DNA of 64,000 nt, taken from positions 3,472,001 to 3,536,000 of the forward strand of contig NZ_CP015079.1 of assembly GCF_001653335.1 (NCBI RefSeq). The letters are read 5' to 3'. The notes beneath the pieces are model-generated. The model searched no databases. It saw only the letters and a program-made list of their open reading frames with translations, and was not told the DNA's origin. Shown here one piece after another: positions 60,506-64,000 of the stretch. Made by a program: the position numbers and the translations under genes. Position 1 is the first letter of the stretch; every line of letters starts with the position of its first letter. Origin of the DNA: Nocardioides dokdonensis FR1436. GTDB taxonomy: Bacteria > Actinomycetota > Actinomycetes > Propionibacteriales > Nocardioidaceae.

Positions 60506-61479
60506 CGATGGAGCCGGTCCACACCGAGACCGACGTGCTCGGCGACCCCTGGGTGGCCGAGACCCTCGACCTCGGGACGGACGACGAGGGCCCGGTCGTC
60601 GCGACCCTGGTGAGCCGGCGCGCGGCCGAGCCGACCGGGCGTGCGGTCCTCTACGTGCACGGCTTCGCCGACTACTTCTTCCAGGTCGAGTTCGCCGAGT
60701 GGTGGCTCGAGCGCGGCTACGACTTCTACGCGCTCGACCTTCGCAAGTATGGCCGCTCGCTGCGCGAGCACCAGACGCCCACCTACGTCACGGACCTGCA
60801 CGAGTACGACGCCGACCTCCGCGCCGCCTGGGACCGGGTGACCGGGCGCGACGGTCACGACCACGTCGTGGTCGCCGCGCACTCCACGGGCGGTCTGGTC
60901 ACGTCACTGTGGCTCGACGAGCAGCGACCCCCTCAGCTCGCAGGACTGGTGCTGAACAGCCCGTGGCTCGACATGCAGGGGAGCCTGCTGCTGCGCACGG
61001 TCGGCACGGCCGTCATCAACCAGCTCGGCGCACGGCAGCCGATGCGGGAGATCCGCCGCGACGTGTCCGGGTTCTACGGGCGCAGCCTGCACCGCGACCA
61101 CGACGGCGACTGGGACTTCGACCTCGCCTGGAAGCCCGTCGAGTCCTTCGCCGTGTACGTCGGCTGGCTGCGCGCCGTCCGCGCCGGCCACGCCCGGCTC
61201 CAGCGCGGGCTGGACGTGCCCGCGCCCGTGCTGGTGCTGTCCTCGGACCGCTCGGCGGCGCCCACGGAGATGGGCGAGGACGTGCACAGCACCGACATCG
61301 TGCTGGAGGTGCCCAGGATCCGGCGATGGGCGACCGCGGTGGGTTCGCTCGTCACCTACGTCGCCGTGCCCGGCGCCCGGCACGACGTGGTGCTCTCCCG
61401 CCCCGCCGCACGCGAGCGGGCGTACGCCGAGATCGACCGCTGGCACCGCGCCTACGTCGACACCCCGGGTCCTGCCTGA
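60502..61479 (+). CDS. Alpha/beta hydrolase (monoacylglycerol lipase-like)
   Basis: 325 aa. VLYVHGFADYFFQ is the oxyanion region, HVVVAAHSTGGLVTS the nucleophile elbow, VLVLSSDRSAAP the acid region and VPGARHDVVLS the catalytic His. It is coupled to the GDPD gene by ATGA, which suggests that the two act on one phospholipid breakdown route. Confidence 0.87.
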   Translation: MTMEPVHTETDVLGDPWVAETLDLGTDDEGPVVATLVSRRAAEPTGRAVLYVHGFADYFFQVEFAEWWLERGYDFYALDLRKYGRSLREHQTPTYVTDLHEYDADLRAAWDRVTGRDGHDHVVVAAHSTGGLVTSLWLDEQRPPQLAGLVLNSPWLDMQGSLLLRTVGTAVINQLGARQPMREIRRDVSGFYGRSLHRDHDGDWDFDLAWKPVESFAVYVGWLRAVRAGHARLQRGLDVPAPVLVLSSDRSAAPTEMGEDVHSTDIVLEVPRIRRWATAVGSLVTYVAVPGARHDVVLSRPAARERAYAEIDRWHRAYVDTPGPA

Positions 61480-61488
61480 CGCGCTCGC

Positions 61489-62262
61489 TCAGCGCACCAC
61501 GAGGACCACGAACGCCGTGGTGCCGACGAGCACGATGACGGCGCGCAGCGCGACGGGCGGCAGCCGCCGGCCGACGTGGGCGCCGACCTGGCCCCCGATG
61601 ACCGCGCCCACCGCGATGGTCGCGGCGATGGACCAGTCGACGTGGGCCACGACCACGAACACCGCGGCGGCGACGAAGTTCACCCCGCCGGCCAGGACGT
61701 TCTTGACGGCGTTGAGCCGCTGGAGGTCCTCCTCCACGCCGATGCCGAGGACCGCCATCAGCAGCACGCCCTGCGCCGCGCCGAAGTAGCCGCCGTAGAC
61801 GCCGGTGCCGAGGACCGCCGGCCACACCCACCAGGCGCCGTCAGGGCGAGGGTCCACCGGTCGCTGCAGAGCCGCCCGCCGGGCCGCGACCCGCCGCGAG
61901 ATGGTCGGTTGGGCGATCACGAGGACGACCCCGAGCGCCACCAGGGCCGGCACGATGGTCGCGAACGCCGCCTCGGGCAGCACCAGGAGCAGCAGCGCGC
62001 CCCCGGTGCCGCCGAGCACGCTGGCGACGCTGAGCCGCAGCACCCGACGCCGCTGGCCGCGCAGCTCGCGGCGATAGCCCCAGGCAGCGGAGAAGGAGCC
62101 GGGGAACAGACCCACGGTGTTGGACACGTTCGCGGTGACCGGCGGGACCCCGAAGGCCAGCAGCGTCGGGAAGGTGACCAGGGTCCCCGACCCGACGACC
62201 GCGTTGATGGAGCCGGCCGCGATCCCGGCGAGCAGGATCGCGGCCGTCTCGAGCAGACCCAC
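61489..62262 (-). CDS. TauE/SafE-family sulfite/anion exporter
   Basis: 257-aa membrane protein with about eight helices. The family repeat motifs are GIAAGSINAVVGSGTLVTFPTL and GYFGAAQGVLLMAVLG. It exports or imports small anions such as sulfite; the substrate is not defined. The GTG start lies ten bases past the SPFH gene stop, so it ends an NfeD-SPFH-TauE operon. Confidence 0.88.
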   Translation of the reverse strand: MGLLETAAILLAGIAAGSINAVVGSGTLVTFPTLLAFGVPPVTANVSNTVGLFPGSFSAAWGYRRELRGQRRRVLRLSVASVLGGTGGALLLLVLPEAAFATIVPALVALGVVLVIAQPTISRRVAARRAALQRPVDPRPDGAWWVWPAVLGTGVYGGYFGAAQGVLLMAVLGIGVEEDLQRLNAVKNVLAGGVNFVAAAVFVVVAHVDWSIAATIAVGAVIGGQVGAHVGRRLPPVALRAVIVLVGTTAFVVLVVR

Positions 62263-62272
62263 GTCTAGAGCG

Positions 62273-63406
62273 TCATCCGGTGGTGCCCGGGGTGCCCGGG
62301 TCGGCCCCGGGGTCGGTCTCGGTCTCGGGGTCGCCGACGACCTGAGCCCGGGACTTGCCCGGGTTCGCGGCCAGCGCGGCCTCCTCGATCGCGGCCTGGA
62401 CCACGGCGCTGCTCGAGCCGCCGCCGGAGGGCTCGGGGATCGTCGGCTCCGTCGGGCCCATGTCGACCCGGGTGCGCGGACCGTCGACCTCCTGCGGGAT
62501 GCCCTTGAGGTCGTTCATCGTCGAGCCGAGCCCCTCGAGCGCCTTGCCGATCTCGCTGGGGACGATCCAGACCTTGTTGGCGTCGCCCTCCGCGATCTTC
62601 GGCATCATCTGCAGGTACTGGTAGGCCAGCAGCGACTGGTCGGGGCGTCCGTCGTGGATGGCCTGGAAGACCGTCTGGATGGCCTGTCCCTCACCCTGGG
62701 CCCGCAGGATCTGCGACTCCCGGTCGGCCTGGGCGCGCAGGATCGCGGACTCCCGGTCCCCCTCGGCGGTGAGGATCGCGGACTGCTTGCGCCCCTCCGC
62801 GGTCAGGATGGCCGACTGCCGCTCGCCCTCGGCGGTGAGGATGGTGGCCCGCTTGTCACGGTCCGCGCGCATCTGCTTCTCCATCGTGTCCTTGATGGAC
62901 GGCGGCGGGTCGATGCTCTTGATCTCGACCCGACCGACGCGGATCCCCCACTTGCCGGTGGCCTCGTCGAGCACGCCGCGCAGCCCGGAGTTGATGGTCT
63001 CGCGGCTGGTCAGCGTCTGCTCGAGGTCCATGCCGCCCACGATGTTGCGCAGCGTGGTCATGGTGATCTGCTCGACGGCCTGGATGTAGTTGGCGATCTC
63101 GTAGGTGGCTGCGACCGGGTCGATGACCTGGAAGTAGATGACCGTGTCGATCTCGACGGTCAGGTTGTCCTCGGTGATCACCGAGGACGGCGGGAAGCTC
63201 ACCACCTGTTCGCGCATGTCGATCATGTAGCGCACCTTGTCGATGAAGGGCACGACGATGTTCAGGCCGGGCGCGAGGGTGTCCTTGTACTTGCCGAAGC
63301 GCTCGACGACACCGGCGCGCGCCTGGGGCACGATCCGGATCGTCTTGCCGAGCACGACGATGACGAACAGGAACAACACCGCCAGCAATATCGAGATGGC
63401 CAGCAT
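62273..63406 (-). CDS. SPFH/band 7 membrane-scaffold protein
   Basis: 377 aa. An N-terminal membrane helix (1-20) is followed by the band 7 domain (GKTIRIVPQARAGVVERFGK). Five tandem 11-residue units at about 190-240 (TAEGERQSAIL-type) form a long charged helix. The C-terminal 95 residues are disordered, Pro/Glu/Thr-rich. The family organises membrane microdomains with NfeD partners. The start has AAGGAGA upstream. Confidence 0.92.
   Translation of the reverse strand: MLAISILLAVLFLFVIVVLGKTIRIVPQARAGVVERFGKYKDTLAPGLNIVVPFIDKVRYMIDMREQVVSFPPSSVITEDNLTVEIDTVIYFQVIDPVAATYEIANYIQAVEQITMTTLRNIVGGMDLEQTLTSRETINSGLRGVLDEATGKWGIRVGRVEIKSIDPPPSIKDTMEKQMRADRDKRATILTAEGERQSAILTAEGRKQSAILTAEGDRESAILRAQADRESQILRAQGEGQAIQTVFQAIHDGRPDQSLLAYQYLQMMPKIAEGDANKVWIVPSEIGKALEGLGSTMNDLKGIPQEVDGPRTRVDMGPTEPTIPEPSGGGSSSAVVQAAIEEAALAANPGKSRAQVVGDPETETDPGADPGTPGTTG
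62678..62845 (-). repeat. Tandem 33-bp repeat within the SPFH gene
   Basis: Five in-frame units encode (L/I)xAxGxRxSAI-type 11-mers. This is a coding repeat typical of the charged helix of stomatin-like proteins, more regular here than usual. Confidence 0.7.
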
Positions 63407-63463
63407 GGGCAGGTCTCCTTGAGGGGGTCTCGGTGGTCGGGCTGGGGTGGGAGCCGGGGCGGG

Positions 63464-63925
63464 TCAGGCCTCGAGGCGCGGCACGGGGTGCACGTAGGCG
63501 GTGGCGCCCCGGATCTCGAGCACCTCGATGTTCTCGCCCGGGGTGATGGTGGTCATCGTGTCGTACGGCGAGGCCGACCACTCCTCGCCGCCCACCCGGA
63601 TCCTGCCGACCTCGGTGGCGCTGATCTGCTGGGTGACCACACCTTGGGTGCCGATCAGCCGTCCGTGGGACATCCGCAGGTCGGGGCCGCTGTGGAGCTT
63701 GGCGATCAGACGCGGCCGGAGCAGCAGGAGGGTGGCCAGCGACGCGGCGGCAGCGGTCAGCACCTGGAGCACCAGGGGCAGGTCGAAGGCGCCGGTGACG
63801 GCACCGGCCAGGGCCCCGGCGGCGAGCGCCATGAAGATCAGGTCGAGGCTGAACATCTCCGCGACGCTCAGCGCGGCCGCGGCAGCGAGCCACGCGGCCC
63901 AGCTGTTCTCGGTCCACCACTCCAT
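63464..63925 (-). CDS. NfeD-family membrane protein
   Basis: 153 aa. Three hydrophobic segments (about 5-70) are followed by the C-terminal OB-fold domain (MSHGRLIGTQGVVTQQI, then GRIRVGGEEWSA). NfeD short forms pair with the SPFH protein encoded next. The ATG is six bases after TAGGGT (63937-63932). Confidence 0.9.
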   Translation of the reverse strand: MEWWTENSWAAWLAAAAALSVAEMFSLDLIFMALAAGALAGAVTGAFDLPLVLQVLTAAAASLATLLLLRPRLIAKLHSGPDLRMSHGRLIGTQGVVTQQISATEVGRIRVGGEEWSASPYDTMTTITPGENIEVLEIRGATAYVHPVPRLEA

Positions 63926-63931
63926 GACTTC

Positions 63932-63937
63932 ACCCTA
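63932..63937 (-). promoter_or_regulatory. Leaderless promoter -10 of the NfeD operon
   Basis: TAGGGT on the minus strand, six bases before the ATG at 63925. Confidence 0.65.
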
Positions 63938-63975
63938 CCCAGGTGGGCGCACCGCACACGGCCGGACGCACGCGG

Positions 63976-64000
63976 CTACCGGGAGCGGTTGCGACGCCGC
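63976..64000 (-). CDS. Possible C-terminal tail of an upstream gene
   Basis: On the minus strand the last codons before a TAG at 63978-63976 read RRRNRSR. A basic tail like this is typical of a real protein end, but 8 codons cannot prove a gene. Confidence 0.25.

Overview
The window is 64 kb of very GC-rich DNA from a high-GC actinobacterium. It carries a Pup-proteasome cluster, a mycothiol gene (mshC) and many genes whose start codon lies 6-8 bases after a TANNNT -10 box (leaderless transcription). The protein families look most like Nocardioides or a close relative. That is a judgement from memory, not a search result. About 90% is coding and there is no phage, IS element or CRISPR array.

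Left half (1-33.5 kb) is conserved chromosomal core. Gene content and order resemble, from memory, the M. tuberculosis Rv2109c-Rv2141c region. The order is a cut-off DUF559 protein, prcA-prcB-pup, dop, a divergent methyltransferase, the proteasomal ATPase arc/mpa, trmI, a site-2 protease and a RecB-like nuclease. An inserted block follows: a five-gene peptide ABC transporter and a secreted protein/sensor kinase/response regulator operon. Then come a HAD phosphatase, metH, a PAC2 protein, mshC, an SCO1664-family protein, a DUF3090 protein, a histidine phosphatase, corA, a DUF5703 protein, an aldo/keto reductase, uppP, an M20 peptidase and tRNA-Leu(GAG) with a clear terminator.

The most striking feature is a family of 16 short palindromes with the invariant core CGTTTGGTCACCAACG, in seven clusters of two or three. 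Units repeat at exactly 41 bp (42 in one cluster). All lie just after stop codons and all fall in the first 31.9 kb. A second, unrelated three-hairpin element of similar design sits at 50260-50350.

Right half (33.5-64 kb) is more accessory. It holds a sterol-desaturase-like protein, a secreted hydrolase, and an overlapping operon of acyl-CoA dehydrogenase, PIG-L deacetylase/methyltransferase fusion and glycosyltransferase of unknown product. Next are guaB1, an ankyrin protein, galK, a DUF2252 protein, a fadE24-fadE23 pair behind a palindromic operator, def, an HIT-like protein, a lipoprotein, an RNA methyltransferase and a fused siroheme synthase. The end carries a PEBP protein, an FMN reductase/luciferase-like monooxygenase pair, a PP2C phosphatase/sortase pair, catalase, two lipid-hydrolase genes and an NfeD-SPFH-TauE operon.

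Start codons were chosen from leaderless -10 spacing, Shine-Dalgarno sequences or stop/start overlaps, and several differ from the longest open frame.
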